A stretch of DNA of 64,000 bases from Pogona vitticeps (taxonomy: Eukaryota > Chordata > Lepidosauria > Squamata > Agamidae): the NCBI RefSeq assembly GCF_051106095.1, contig NC_135787.1:176139501-176203500 (forward strand), written 5' to 3'. The notes beneath the pieces are model-generated. The model saw only the letters and a program-made list of their open reading frames with translations. It did no database searches and was not told where the DNA came from. Shown here piece after piece: positions 1 to 10,984 of this stretch (positions within the stretch are counted from its first letter, which is position 1; each line of letters starts with the position of its first letter). The position numbers and the translations under genes are program-made.

Positions 1-244
1 CATGATCCCATGTCGGGAGAATAATTCCATCCAGCTTAGTCAATCAGTCTCAAAGGAGTGAGCTTCCAGTAGTAGGATCTCCATGCTATCCAAGTTCAGC
101 TTCAGCCTATTGGCCTTTTGTCTATTCCAGAACTGTGGAAGCCAATTATTACCTTGTTGATGCTTAAATGTAGCGGGGGGGAAGGGGGAATGACAGGTCA
201 GAGAGTAGTAGCCGTGCCATCCAGTCATTGAAATCTTGTTGCTT

Positions 245-565
245 AGCATAATTTGTCACTCTAAAATAGGCCCATTGAATCCAACAGGGATTTGTTGAAT
301 TGACTCCTCTGTGAGTTCCATTTTTTCTGATGTGTCTCCTGCAAGTGTGACTTACTTTAACGTAATTAATCATAACTAAAGTGGGATTTAATGAATCAAC
401 TCCTTAGGTTTCATTGATTCAAAGGGGTCTACTCTAACTGAAATTTACTCTGCTAAAGTAAAGCATGGTTAAAGGAGGCCCATTTGAATCAATGGAACTT
501 ATGGAGGAGCTGACTCACCAAATTCTCACTGATTAACAGGCCTACTCTAGTGCAGTTTACTACAG
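245..565. repeat. Palindromic interspersed repeat, degenerate
   Basis: Several short segments read cattgattcaa or its complement next to ggcctactctag or its complement. They are arranged as imperfect inverted repeats (for example around 408-440 against 470-500). The same words recur at about 50290-50420 and 63520-63690, so this is a dispersed family and not unique sequence. It is probably an old non-autonomous DNA transposon. No clean ends or target duplication were found. Confidence 0.4.
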
Positions 566-2146
566 TAGACAACAGAATAAGGCAGAGGTAAAGTTTCAAA
601 AACTTCCCATCAGTCTTCCTATATCCCTCATATTGTTGTATCTGGGTGTGAAGGCCTTTAGGACAATGTGGGTGACAGCACTGGGGCTTTTAGGGGGAAG
701 TATACGGGCATGTTGCCTGATGCATTCTGGGGGTTGTAGTACAACAAAGTAACTTTTTCCAGTAACTAAATAAGCCCCTGTAACATGCATGATAATAAAG
801 GAAGAGCTGGTAGTTATTGTGAAGGAACTTGGGATCTCAAACAGTAATCATAATAAGGAAAGGCAATAGATCTAAGATCATCCCGGTAGTCTCAGAAGCA
901 GTCTATATTTTGCCTGCATTTTCTTGCTCATTCTCCATCTGTATTCCGCCAGAATCTTGAGATCATGAGGGAGGCTGTGGAGAAGTCTCCAGCCACTTGG
1001 CCTGTATAAATAATGAGGCACTTAGAAGGATTTGCTAACCCGTGCAAACAGTTGGCTGGCAAATTGGTTATTCTCTCTTGTCTATTAAGAAAATTCAGTC
1101 CTCACTTAACAGACGGTTGCTTGGGGAGGAGGAGAGCTCTCCCGTTCCCACTTTGTGAAGCTCAAAAGGTTTACCTGTCAGAAGGTGCTATTCCGAAAGA
1201 GGCGTGGAGAGCAAAATGCACTGCAAATTAATGCCAAAGATTTCCCTGTGAGACATCAAAAGATGAGATTCTGTCAACTGCATGCTTCCTTAGCTTTCCT
1301 GGGTTGACCTGTAGCATTCTCTTTCGTCTGTGTTGCCCTCCCCACCCCATATCTTTTCCCCATCTCCAGTACATTCAAAACTTGATCCCATCAGGGGATT
1401 TAGTTCCTCTTTCTAGAGATGCTGAATAGCTGCCTTTGAAAGCACTGGTTCGTATTCAGAGTTGCAGGTTGTACCTGTTGTGCACAATTCTCCCATTTCT
1501 GTTTGCTGACTCCTAACAGAGCACAGCGGAAGAAGAAAACTGAGATGAGCCCCAGGGAGCAAGTCACCAGGATTCTGATGCGGAAGTAGTAGTAAGGAGA
1601 GGGTACTAGTGGTGGAAGAGAAAGACCAAGGTGCTCACTTGCAACAATCTTTGACTTAAAGAGAGGGTAGGATCGCAGACTCCTTTGGGTGTTGCAACAA
1701 AGGGAACACAGGTTCATAGGATTTATTTTTAAAATACTGTGACAGACTCTTTCTCTGAGTGGCCCATTTCAAAAAGAAATCTGCCTTGTGAAGTGACAGT
1801 GATGAGAATCAATGCTTCTGGAAAAAACTGAGTGATGTTTACATTCAGTATTACATTCAGGCTATGAAGGCAAAAGAGGCCTAGATCTTGGAAAACTTTA
1901 ATTTTTGTTTACAATTTCCAAAAAAGTATTGGTCAACACCATATGGGCCAGGAGATTCTAAAAGCTGCAGTAATTCTCCCAAACCTTTGGGTCCTTCCCC
2001 TTCAGTTTTCCTCCTTTTGGGGAAAAGTGATAGTTTATTACTTCATTTCTTAATTGCACGTCTATCCAGGTTGGTTCTCAGGCAGAAGGAAGTTCCTAGC
2101 ATCTGATGCCAACATTGAGAAACAAAGCCACATGTTACCTCATGTG
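566..2146. other. No recognisable gene
   Basis: Mixed-composition sequence with only short open frames and no recognisable protein, RNA or repeat family. A minus-strand frame at 1400-1717 (105 codons) has no known motif and is treated as chance. Confidence 0.6.
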
Positions 2147-2154
2147 CCGTAGAG

Positions 2155-2290
2155 CAGTGGTCCCCAACATTGGGCCTCCAGATTTTCTTGGAATACAACT
2201 CCCAGAAGCCTTCACCACCACCTCTGCTGGCCAGGATTTCTGGGAGTTGAAGTCCAAGAACATCTGGAGGCCCAAGGTTGGGGACCACTG
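2155..2290. mobile_element. Non-autonomous hAT MITE, 136 bp, with target duplication
   Basis: The element is almost entirely one inverted repeat. It starts cagtggtccccaac and ends gttggggaccactg, and the centre carries actcccagaagcc facing ttctgggagtt. It is flanked by ccgtagag (2147-2154) and ccatagag (2291-2298), a 7-of-8 match. An 8-bp duplication and CAGTGG ends are typical of the hAT superfamily. Related copies lie at 26838, 35647 and 43842. There is no coding capacity, so it must have been moved by a transposase made elsewhere. Confidence 0.85.
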
Positions 2291-2298
2291 CCATAGAG

Positions 2299-4084
2299 GC
2301 TACAGTACTCTTGGGCACCAAAACCAAAGTTTCTCTGGTTTATCTTAAATCTGGAGTAATCTGGCATAAGGTCAGGTGATCCTTTAAGTGTGTCTTGTTG
2401 GGCAATAACAGTAACATCACATACAGTTGCAGCCAGGTGGGATAATATCCTGAGGAAGCAACTTTTATATGATTCAATGCATACATAGGTATGGTTGTCA
2501 GAACCAGCTCTGCCATTAGGTAAAGTGATGTGACTCCCTTAGGCGTCGGCAGTGGTATTGTGGGAAGTCTGGAAGTTCAGATGCCCATCGTGATGATCCT
2601 TTTAGCCACACACCCTAGCAGCAAGAGTGTGGTAATGCAGACAGTTGGATGAATCAATATCAACCGCTCAGGAGCAGGTCTTCTTTAAAATTAATGGCTC
2701 TTAATCTGCCAAGGCTGAACCGTCCTCAAACACTTCACGTTACAACAGGAATTACTTTCAATTATTTGTGTGGGAAATCTTTTTCTTTCCCAGTTACTGT
2801 GTAGATTGCTGCTAAGATGGGGCAGAGCTGTGTGATGTCATAGCCGCTGCTGTTCAGAACATCCCAGGGCTTCGCCCCTGTGAGCCCTGCCTGACTCCTC
2901 CAGGCAGCAAATGTTGTGAAATAGCACTGGCAGCTTGCCATCTGTTCTCATGAACTGTCTTGCTGGTCACCTTTTATGGAGGAAACACGGCTGTGTGCCA
3001 AACTCTTTGCCAGGGGCTGCCTCAAAATGGCATGTTTCTTCAGGATGGTGCAGGAAAGTATCTCATTGTCAAAAAAATATTCAACAATCAACCCAACCTG
3101 GTTTCTATAGGTGGACCATCTATCCCTTGTCAGATGGCAAAATATTTTGGGTCAGACCTGCTATGTCCACTTGAAGGAGGCCTTGCAGTTTTTGTAAGGG
3201 ACATCCTTTTTGGGTCATGTCTGGCAATTAAAAGGTCGGCAGATTTGGGAAGCCCCTGTGCCAGATTATACTATTACAGCTGCTTGCTGAGAACCTTCTG
3301 CTACATAGCCATCCCAAAGACCTGTGGACGGGTGTATCTCCTTTCCGCTGTCCCCTCCACTCTGCCCAACCAAAAGAAGATGTCATTCTCTCTGACAGCA
3401 ATGGAATTTGTCACTTGTCATTTTCTCCTCCCAAGAAACTTAAATGTCACATTAAAATAGGTTGACTGCCAGAATTTGTATGCTCCCCTTCCTTTTTTTT
3501 ACAGCATCCTCTTCTACAGATTTCTCCAATCTCAGGACTATAACTCCCATCATGCTCTTCTGGAGGGCATGGCATTGCAAAAGCCAGCTGCTGTACTGTA
3601 AAACAAGTATCTAGCAAAGCTGGGGTTTTAAAATGCCGATATCTCTATGGGCAGCTTTTGGGTTTTACTGCAAGGAGTATGGAGACAACAGAGATTAACT
3701 GGAAAGTGAGGTTTTTCCCAACTGGGGCAAGGAGATGGGGAATAAATCAGTCCCCACTTGAAAGGAACGGGCATGTTATTCTAGTGTATACTGTTTATTG
3801 TTTTTCTAGAGTATTTTTTCTAAGCCATTGGGGTACATCGGGCTGTCACAGCATGCTCTCCCCTCCTGACCCGATGTGCCATGGATTTATCCTTCTGTCA
3901 CCTTTTGAGCATACCAGTATTAACTTAGGGCCCTCGGTGTTTCTCCTAATCCCCTGTCCACTGACCCTACCAGCTCAACACAATTAAATATAAGACATAA
4001 TTAAATATTTTTATGTATTTCTTTTCATATTTTTCTCCCACTGAAGGGACCCAAAGTGAATCACTAATTATTAAAAAAAAAATA
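2299..4084. other. No recognisable gene; 166-codon anonymous frame
   Basis: The longest open frame is 2960-3460 (+), 166 codons. Its product has no motif, signal peptide or family that I recognise. About two runs of this length are expected by chance in a window this size with uniform base composition, so it is not called a gene. A degenerate hAT-MITE piece lies at about 3525-3580 (ggactataactcccatcatg). The rest is unassigned. Confidence 0.55.
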
Positions 4085-4465
4085 AACGAGCTTAAAAACA
4101 TGAGAATTTGTTGTGTTAAAAATGAGTAAACATATAAGAGTATTTAAACAATTAGTTAAAACAGATCAAAACACATTAAAAACACACATCAATTAAAACT
4201 AGTGTCCAGCACATCGAATTAAAATTTGCTGTATCATTAAAAGCCTGCTTGAAAAAGATTGTTTTCATCTGTTTCAGGAGGACAAGGGGGGGTCAGTCAA
4301 CTTAGCCTTCCAAGCGAAGATGTTCTACAACCTGGAGCAGCCACTGACAAGGCCCACCCACTCATTCCCACCAGATGTGCCTTTGAAGGTGGTGGGACTC
4401 AGATAAGAGTCTTCCCTGAAGACCCTAAGTCTCATTATGAGGAGACAGTCCTTCATATATAATAT
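4085..4465 (-). mobile_element. L2/CR1-like LINE 3' fragment
   Basis: On the minus strand this runs from a degraded coding or UTR segment into an A/T-rich tail at 4090-4260. The segment 4320-4440 (cctggagcagccactgacaaggccc, then a ggtggtgggact block) matches 27390-27500 in this window in order and wording, which supports one LINE family. It is truncated and old. Assignment to the L2/CR1 group rests on recall of similar reptile repeats. Confidence 0.55.
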
Positions 4466-5704
4466 AATAATAAAAAGGTTGTAAACACATTAAGATCCTC
4501 GGGGGGGGGGGAGTAGACATTTCTTTGCCACCTTGTTGGAACTCAGGTTCTTCAGCAGGGTAATTGGCAGGACCTGTGAGAAGAACTATTCTAGAAAACA
4601 CTATGCAAACTGTATTTCCTTATCTCTATCAACCACATTTCCATTTTGCCTTTCCCTCAGTGAATTCGTTGTGTGCGTAACTTCTTTCCTGTTCCTCAGA
4701 TTGTTTTCATACTAACCTTATGAGATACCTCAGGATGAGAAAGAGTGAGATTTTTCATTTTTTTCTGGGACGTTCAGTGCAGCTCTTTAACCCCTGTACC
4801 ACACTGATACAGTTAGCAGGGTTGTGAAGCAGCCATCTGTCTACATGCCCTGCCTCAGACAGATTGTTACTGCTAAAGCCAGTGATATGTTTCAGGAGAA
4901 AGTAGATGGTATGCTTACCACAGGTTTAGAATCAGTGGGAAAGGTCTGTTGTCATTGCATGTGCTTGTTTTCGCCTTTTTCTCTTGCAGCTAGTGCATTT
5001 TTACATTTGCATTTTTTTGTGATTGGTCATTGGAAGGTAAGCATGAGCTTACTTTACAAGTCTGATCACTGAGGAGTGCATTTCTGAGGAAATTGTGTTA
5101 CTACAGGGAAAATGTTCTAAACACAGGAAACATGCATTTTCTTTATCTACTTTGACCATGACTTCAATGAGGCCTGGGCAATTTCTCACAACAAAACTGC
5201 AACAGAGAAGGTTTGTCATTGTTTTATTGAGAGAGGACAACTTATGTGCTCTCTCTCTGTCTCTGAATTCTGCCTCTTGAAAACGCATAGCCACCCCCAA
5301 ACAACAAGTGGTAGAAGGAAGAGCGCAGTTGCACATAGGTTGTGCTCTCTCAGCAAAACAACATGTTCTGTTGTGGTCAACCTTTTTTTATTGTGAAAAT
5401 AAACCAGGACCAAATGGTATAATGGGCCATTGACACATTAATATCTGTCATTGGGAGAACCAGATACGTCACAGGAAGCTTCCAAAGAACTTCCATGTTT
5501 GTGATTAAGATCCTTCCTCCCATGTAGCATTTTTTTTTCTAGAATAGGAAGGGGACACACACTGAGCACAATGTGATGGTCACGACAATGCAAATACATT
5601 GTCAATGTATTTTTTGCAGTCCCTGCCCTTCTCCTTCCTATATTCCTACATTTTCTTTGGATTTGACAGGTAGGTCTTAAATCCAGATGACAGAAACTCT
5701 TAAG
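4466..5704. other. No recognisable gene
   Basis: Contains a short G run near 4501 and otherwise unique sequence. The open frames on both strands are short and have no recognisable protein motif. Confidence 0.6.
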
Positions 5705-5835
5705 CCAGGAACAGGCAACTGTGGCCCTCCAAATGTTATGGGAATATCCCTTGCCATTGTTTATAGTACCTAGGGCTGATGGGAGTTGCGGTCCAGTATT
5801 TTCTGGAAGTCCACAAAGGTTCGTCCCTGCTCTAG
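5705..5835. mobile_element. Degenerate hAT MITE
   Basis: The left side reads ggcaactgtggccctccaa and the right side gctgatgggagttgcggtcc, the two arms of a common palindromic reptile MITE. The arms are diverged and no target duplication is clear. The 144-codon minus-strand frame here is a by-product of the repeat. Confidence 0.5.
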
Positions 5836-6821
5836 TGTGAAGGGCTATATGAACATAAACAGGGGAATACATTGCAATTAGTAAGATACAGCACTAAGAA
5901 AACAAATCTGATGATGAACTCTCCTAGGACAGTGTTATCTACTGTTGTAGAAAAATTGCTTATGGAAAAATCTCCATCATGATCTGGAGGCTCCACCAGC
6001 ATTACTTTTGATATACACTGTTTTCTGATAAATCTGATGTGCAGTCCTGGTGGGTCTTCAAACCCACAGGGCGTATCAGGATATCAAGGGAGGCCTGGAT
6101 TATATGGGGGTGGGGGAAATGTAAGGCTCTGGCTGGTGAATCTTGGGCCTTAAAAGCAAAAGCAAATCCTACACATCTGAAGTCTACTAAGCCCTTCTTT
6201 AAAGGAAGGGCTGTATCTCAGTGAGAGGCCAATGTGTTTTGTATGCTGGAAGTCCAATGGTCAGTTCCGACCATCACCTGCAAGGGAAGGGGGTGGGAAA
6301 TGCCTGTCTAACAGTCTTGAGAGCTGTCCATGTCGACAGTACAGAGCTAGACCGATCAATGAACTAACTTGGTAGAAGGCACTTGTCCTAGACGTGTGTT
6401 TTTATTTTTGCACTCAAGGTTTGATTGGCCATTATTATTGCTTCCATGATTCGCTCTGATTAAGGTGAAGATTGGAATTCAGTCATGCTGAAAGTATCAC
6501 ACTTCTTCAAAATGCAGCTCTTGGCAGTTTAAATATACCAAATACCAATTTCACTATGCATTTTGAGAGGAAAATATGCATTTAAATGTGTGCATTTGGG
6601 AGAAAATATGCATTTGAATACTTACTTTGAGTCACTAAAGTTTTTTTTTAAAAAATATATCCAGTTTAATATGGCAGCAGCATGGAATGGAACAGACATC
6701 CATCTGTCTCTAGCCAAAGACAAGGAAATGCGAGAGTTTTTTTCTTTTTCTTTTCTTTTCCCCATCTTGTGCCACATTACTATTGCTGGTTTTTTTTTTA
6801 CTTTATTGTATTGTTTTTATT
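5836..6821. other. No recognisable gene
   Basis: Unique-looking sequence. Two nearby copies of atatgcattt occur at about 6575 and 6606, suggesting a minor local duplication. No exon, RNA gene or repeat family was recognised. Confidence 0.55.
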
Positions 6822-6905
6822 CCATTTTTAAATTGGTAGCTGCCCAGAGTAGACTTCGGTCTAGATGGGCAGGGTAGAAATCTAATAAATAAATAAATAA
6901 ATAAA
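6822..6905 (+). mobile_element. 3' tail of a LINE or LINE-mobilised SINE
   Basis: The string gctgcccagagtagacttcggtctagatgggcagg is followed by an AATA-repeat tail. A very similar tail sits at 23455-23520 inside another element. Such tails are typical 3' ends of L2/CR1-group elements in squamates. Only the end remains. Confidence 0.6.
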
Positions 6906-7218
6906 AATACAAGGGCTGACCTAGACAACACAGTTGACTTCTGCATTAGAAGCAATGCTCCTTACTGAGGGAGCAAAATGAGAGAGGATTTCTCTAAATT
7001 AAACAAAAACTGCAATATATCTCACCTGGGCAGGGAGGATAGTGATTGGCTGATCTGTGTGCTTACTGAGTCTGCTGGTCAGATGATGCAAAATGCAGAT
7101 AGGAGACTTCAGGGTCCTTGATCTCTTCTGTTGTGGTTCTTTATTTTTCAATCAGCTTATCTGCTCGGCACCCCTTCAAATAGAGGTTATGTACCAGTGG
7201 GAGGGGGTGGAGTTTATA

Positions 7219-7802
7219 ACGGCATGGGTGTTGGTCATGCGAGTGTTGCTGCTGGAGATCCCAAGCCCCTTCAGTCACCTGCTCCACTTCAAGGTGCACT
7301 TTGAGTGTGGATAGGCATTGCCTCATGATCTGTAGTGGATGATCATCTATGTGGGTTCTGCAGAGTGTGAGGAATATGACCAAGTTCTTGACTCAGCGCT
7401 GGTGGGACTTCTTCCAGCTGGAAGTCATATGTTTCTGTTTGAAGCCAATGCCCTCAACCCTGATCTAATCCCTGAGAGTGATGCTGTGGGAATTACAGTA
7501 ATACTCATCATTTGTACTTGCCTGAGACAGAAGTTCATCTGCATCAGATACTGTGTTAACAATGACTATATAGACTCTGAGCTAAAAGAGAAACCATCCT
7601 TCAAACCAGACTTTTCCCAGTTGCAGTGAAATATTCTGGCCTCCACCCACTTCACATCAGTTGGGATGGTCCTAGAGACCAAGTGGACAATATTGAAAAT
7701 GTAGACTCAGAACCTGATGGTTTCCTGTCTCCAGGCTGTGCCTACATCAAAGGGTTGGCTCCCTTCATGAGTCTCCAGCCTGAGAATTCTATGGACTGTA
7801 TG
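7219..7802 (+). pseudogene. ASF1B: Processed pseudogene of histone chaperone ASF1B
   Basis: The intact gene encodes a nuclear chaperone that binds the histone H3-H4 dimer during chromatin assembly. Here the reading frame aligns without an indel from codon 1 to about codon 137. It includes IPSPF, HFKVHFEC, MIIYVGSAECEEYDQVLDS, LIPESDAVGITVILI and KPDFSQLQ. The C-terminal tail IKGLAP...QPENSMDCM matches ASF1B and not ASF1A. The start codon is ACG at 7219, stops replace codons 32 (7312), 39 (7333) and 137 (7627), and the expected stop after codon MDCM reads CGA. After NILAS, near 7644-7655, some codons are missing and the frame changes, then HISWD resumes. No introns interrupt roughly 195 codons, as expected for a reverse-transcribed mRNA copy. 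A run of A at 7815-7822 may be a relic of the tail. The copy cannot make ASF1. Target duplications were not found. The ASF1 assignment is firm; ASF1B over ASF1A is likely. Confidence 0.9.
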
Positions 7803-7822
7803 CGATTTAAGCATTAAAAAAA

Positions 7823-8804
7823 ATTCAAAGGAAGGAATATTCTCTCTAAAAGAGAGGTGCTCCCTCTACCGTACATGCATATTCCTGCATACACATCAAG
7901 TAGAACATGTTTTGTTCATTTGCTTATACTCTCCAAAGAACCATTTTTGAAGCAAAACCGGAAGGCCCATCTAAATTCCAAGCTACCGCATGCTGGAGTG
8001 TTCCCTGTGCAGAGGTTGGCGGCGACAGAATGTAAATTTCCAGATGGCATTTTTCCCAGGAGTGGCAGTGAGAACCAATTAATAATTTCATGGCCATTTA
8101 GGCAGAAACCCATCACCTTTTTTTAAAAAAAGGATTCCAACGCGATTGTTCTTAGCTTCAGAGAGTTGTGACTTTCAGGGGAAGCAAATAGCACTGAGAA
8201 AGAATTCAGCTGAGCTTGAAATAGACAGCGCCGGGGAGACAATGTGAGATCTTCTTATGAGGAAATTCTCTTGAGTGCCGAAAGGTTATGCACAATGTGT
8301 CATAGAGCTTTACAGCTCTTTCTCTGTGTTTCTAATATCCTGTTTTTCTCCTCTGCATGGTCTTTATTTAAAAAAAATAACAACACTTAAAATGATTACA
8401 TTTGTTAACCATTGCAGTTGCTGGTGGTGGATTTTATCCATTAAATGTTGCAATATACACTCAAGAAGTTCCTTTTTTATTTTCCTTTAGAGCAGAAGTG
8501 GAGAAGTTCTGCACCACCACCACCCTGCTCTTATTGATCCATGCCTTCCCCCATCCATCACCATTGGCCATATTGGCTCCAACTGATGGGAACTGGAGTT
8601 TAGCAACATCTGTAAGGACACAGATTCCCAACTCCTGCATGAAAGTGGTCTTCCTCATCCGAGACCCTCACGCTGCTTCATACTTGCAAACCTCATCATT
8701 CCTAATTTGGGGCCAATAAGGCTAAAGAAAGACCATGATCTGGGAGAAGTTCTTCAAAATATTAATTCAGTACTTCAATACCTTTGCCCTTCTTACTGCA
8801 AAAA
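7823..8804. other. No gene; degenerate MITE at about 8497-8640
   Basis: At about 8497-8640 there is a diverged palindromic MITE: accattggccatattggct at the centre, aactgatgggaactggag on the right arm, and no clear ends. The rest is unique sequence with short open frames only. Confidence 0.5.
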
Positions 8805-8890
8805 CCACATGCATGATTACTCAGAAGTAATGCCTTTTGAGTTCAGTGGGAGATGCTAATAGCTGAGATTCTGAGAATAAAGAGTCCCAA
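8805..8890. repeat. Short reptile repeat, palindromic type
   Basis: The words attactcagaagtaatgcc and gagttcagtgggag resemble a dispersed reptile repeat built around a tract like ccattgagttcaatgggacttac. Similar words appear at about 58155-58180. This is a degraded copy without defined ends. Confidence 0.35.
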
Positions 8891-8929
8891 ATGGTCACTT
8901 TGTGCATGCCAAGTTGGAACTGAGTTACG

Positions 8930-9000
8930 GCAATCCTAATAGGGCTTTCAAGGTAAGTGAGATATTTAAAGAGTGGTTTTACCAGTTCTACACCCCCAGT
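8930..9000 (-). mobile_element. Fragment of a tRNA-headed SINE body
   Basis: gtgagatatttaa, then ttttaccagttc and ccac-rich sequence, repeats the wording at 53463-53500, where it is followed by a tRNA-like head in minus orientation. Only the SINE body survives here. Confidence 0.45.
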
Positions 9001-9019
9001 AACTGGACCTCTTTCTTAT

Positions 9020-9200
9020 GAGGTTGAAACATTTCACTACTCATCCAAGCAGCTTCTTCAGTCTGAGGAGAGTTGGTAGGAGGTCCTTGATATATCTTCC
9101 ATGTTGGTTTCCTACCAACTCTCCCCAGACTGAAGAAGCTACTTGGATGAGCAGTGAAACATTTCACCCTAATAAGAAAGAAGTTCAGTTGCCATGACTC
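9020..9200. mobile_element. Inverted pair of hammerhead-like retroelement termini
   Basis: The right copy (+) has CTGAAGA at 9130-9136, a pairable segment at 9137-9155 and GAAAC at 9156-9160. The left copy is the same sequence on the minus strand, with CTGAAGA at 9061-9055 and GAAA at 9035-9032. Flanks continue to match in both arms (ctcataagaaagaggtcc against ctaataagaaagaagttc). The 9137-9155 segment can pair as gctact with agcagt, five of six positions including one G-U. The layout CTGANGA, stem II, GAAA is the catalytic core of hammerhead ribozymes, which Penelope-like elements are known to carry in their terminal repeats. Family assignment is inference. Confidence 0.55.
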
Positions 9201-9576
9201 AACTTCTAAATCAGCATTCCATATTGATGCTACCATTTATACCTACAAAAGGATGAAACTGGGGAGGTCAAGCAGAGGTCCTATGAGCCCACGGCATGGG
9301 GCAAATTCAGAGGGCAGACTGTGTTTGGGGAACGACATTGTTTTTTCCCCTTCCCTCCCATTTGTGGCAGTAAATAGATAGATGGGACACACAGGTGGAG
9401 TTGAGCTCTATGAGGAGCCCAAGGCCTACTGTGAGCCGAAAAGTCAACCCCTGAAAAACAGCAGCACCCAGGAACTTTCAGACCTCCACAAACCCACCGG
9501 CATGACATCACAGATTAAAACAGGGTGAAATGAGCCATCCATAAATTTTTAATAGTAGAGTAGTGGAAAAGATTAG

Positions 9577-9924
9577 GGTGGACGTGGTGGCGCTGCGGGC
9601 TAAACCGCAGAAGCCTGTGCTGCAGGGTCAGAAGACCAAGCAATCGTAAGATCGAATCCACACAACGGAGTGAGCTCCCGTCGTTTGTCCCAGCTCCTGC
9701 CAACCTAGCGGTTCAAAAGCATGCAAATGCAAGTAGATCAATAGGGACCACCTCGGTGGGAAGGTAACAGCGTTCCGTGTCTAAGTCGCACTGGCCATGT
9801 GACCACGGAAAGATTGTCTTCGGACAAACGCTGGCTGTATGGCTTGGAAACGGGGATGAGCACCGCCCCCTAGAGTCGAACACGACTGGAGAAAAATTGT
9901 CAAGGGGAACCTTTACCTTTACCT
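9577..9924 (+). mobile_element. Sauria SINE, full length, 348 bp
   Basis: A tRNA-derived head with the pol III box region (ggtggcgctgcgggctaaac, later gatcgaatccac) is followed by the SINE body and a tail ending caaggggaacctttaccttt. The sequence gagtcgaacacgactgga just before the tail resembles the Bov-B LINE 3' end, the partner known for Sauria SINEs. A perfect 16-bp target duplication tagtggaaaagattag flanks it at 9561-9576 and 9925-9940. The intact duplication and clean ends indicate a fairly recent insertion. Its RNA is non-coding, so frames read through it are shadows. Confidence 0.92.
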
Positions 9925-9940
9925 TAGTGGAAAAGATTAG

Positions 9941-10531
9941 TAGCAACACAGCAGCAAAATAATGAAGCTCCAGTGATATTGAATCTAAAACCATGACAGT
10001 GCTTGAAACACCCATCTTTGCTTTTTCCAATACTCTGGAAAGATTTCAGTCAACTATTGCATTCTTGGGTGATACTTCTATTTTTCATATATCCGCTAAC
10101 AGAAAAAGTATGTATGAAAATGGCAGGCAAAAGGGCCGCGTTCCTCTTCACTACAGTGACCTTGCTAATGAATCTCGGGTTTACATTGCTGGATGAGTTT
10201 TGCTCCAAAGAACATTAACTAGTTTGCTCTGAAGTGACTTGAGGAGGTTTCTGTGCCATGTTTGTGGCTCTACTCAAGAGAGAGAGAGACAGACAAATAA
10301 GCTTCTGCTTGAGAACTTTAAATAAAATATTGGGGGAGGGAAGAATCCAGTTTCATATTATCACGGAAGCGGACAATATTCTTTATTTGCCTTTACCCAT
10401 TAGTTTTCTCCCTTGCCATTTTAAAATCGAGCAATTAAATACCAAAGCTCACTTGTATTTTTAAAAACATGTGGGGTATAGAATGTGTTATTTTGTAATG
10501 TTGCAGATACAGCTTTGAAGAGCCTGGTTAA
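9941..10531. other. No recognisable gene
   Basis: A short plus-strand frame starting near 10123 (MAGKRAAFLFTTV...) resembles a signal peptide but runs only about 32 codons and has no downstream homology. It is treated as chance. The rest is unassigned. Confidence 0.5.
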
Positions 10532-10765
10532 AGAGCCTCGTGGTGCAGTGGTTAAACCACTGTACTGCAGCCAAAACTGTGCTCATGACCCTGGGTTCAA
10601 TCCCAGGTAGCCGGCTCAAGGTTGACTCAGCCTTCTATCCTTCTGAGGTTGGTAAAATGAGTACCCAGCTTGCTGGGGGGGGGGGCAATGTGTAGCCTGC
10701 ATAATTAACTTGTAAACCACCCAGATTTGAAGTGCTATGGGGCGGTATATAAGCAGCATGCTTTT
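10532..10765 (+). mobile_element. tRNA-derived SINE, second family, copy 1
   Basis: The head gagcctcgtggtgcagtgg, then gggttcaatccc, gives the A and B boxes of a tRNA-like pol III promoter. The body (agccggctcaaggttgac, ttctgaggttgg) leads to a 3' end reading gggcggtatataagca. Two more copies in this window (11232-11462 plus, 46376-46629 minus) define the family. The G run at 10675-10685 is a length-variable part shared with the 46 kb copy. No target duplication was resolved. Confidence 0.8.
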
Positions 10766-10984
10766 TAAAAAAGTACTATCACACAGACCACAAGCTAATG
10801 CAGGGAATGGAAAACATGACTCTGCTTTCGTTATTGGGCTGCTGCTCCCATCAGCCCCTAATCATATTGAGTGCCCAAAAATGATGGGAATTGTGGTCTG
10901 ATGGCATCTAGCAGGCAACAGGCGACATCCTCATGTCTATTTTAATGCCATTTTTAAACTCAGGACTTTGCTGCATGAACCTCT
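10766..10984. mobile_element. Degenerate hAT MITE fragment
   Basis: At about 10845-10925, gctgctgctcccatcagcc faces aaatgatgggaattgtggtc, the palindrome of a common MITE family also seen at 5705 and 30470. Ends are eroded and the rest of the interval is unassigned. Confidence 0.45.

Noticed and set aside
2960-3460. 166-codon plus-strand frame
   Set aside because: No motif or family; about two chance runs of this length are expected in a window this size.
9713-10030. 105-codon minus-strand frame
   Set aside because: Lies mostly within the Sauria SINE, a non-coding RNA element; a similar frame appears in the 52 kb copy.
10123-10225. Possible signal-peptide first exon
   Set aside because: Only about 32 codons ending in a stop, with no splice donor or recognised protein.
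10580-10605. Possible tRNA gene (gggttcaatccc)
   Set aside because: It is the B box of a SINE head; the body and 3' end belong to the SINE and no cloverleaf closes.
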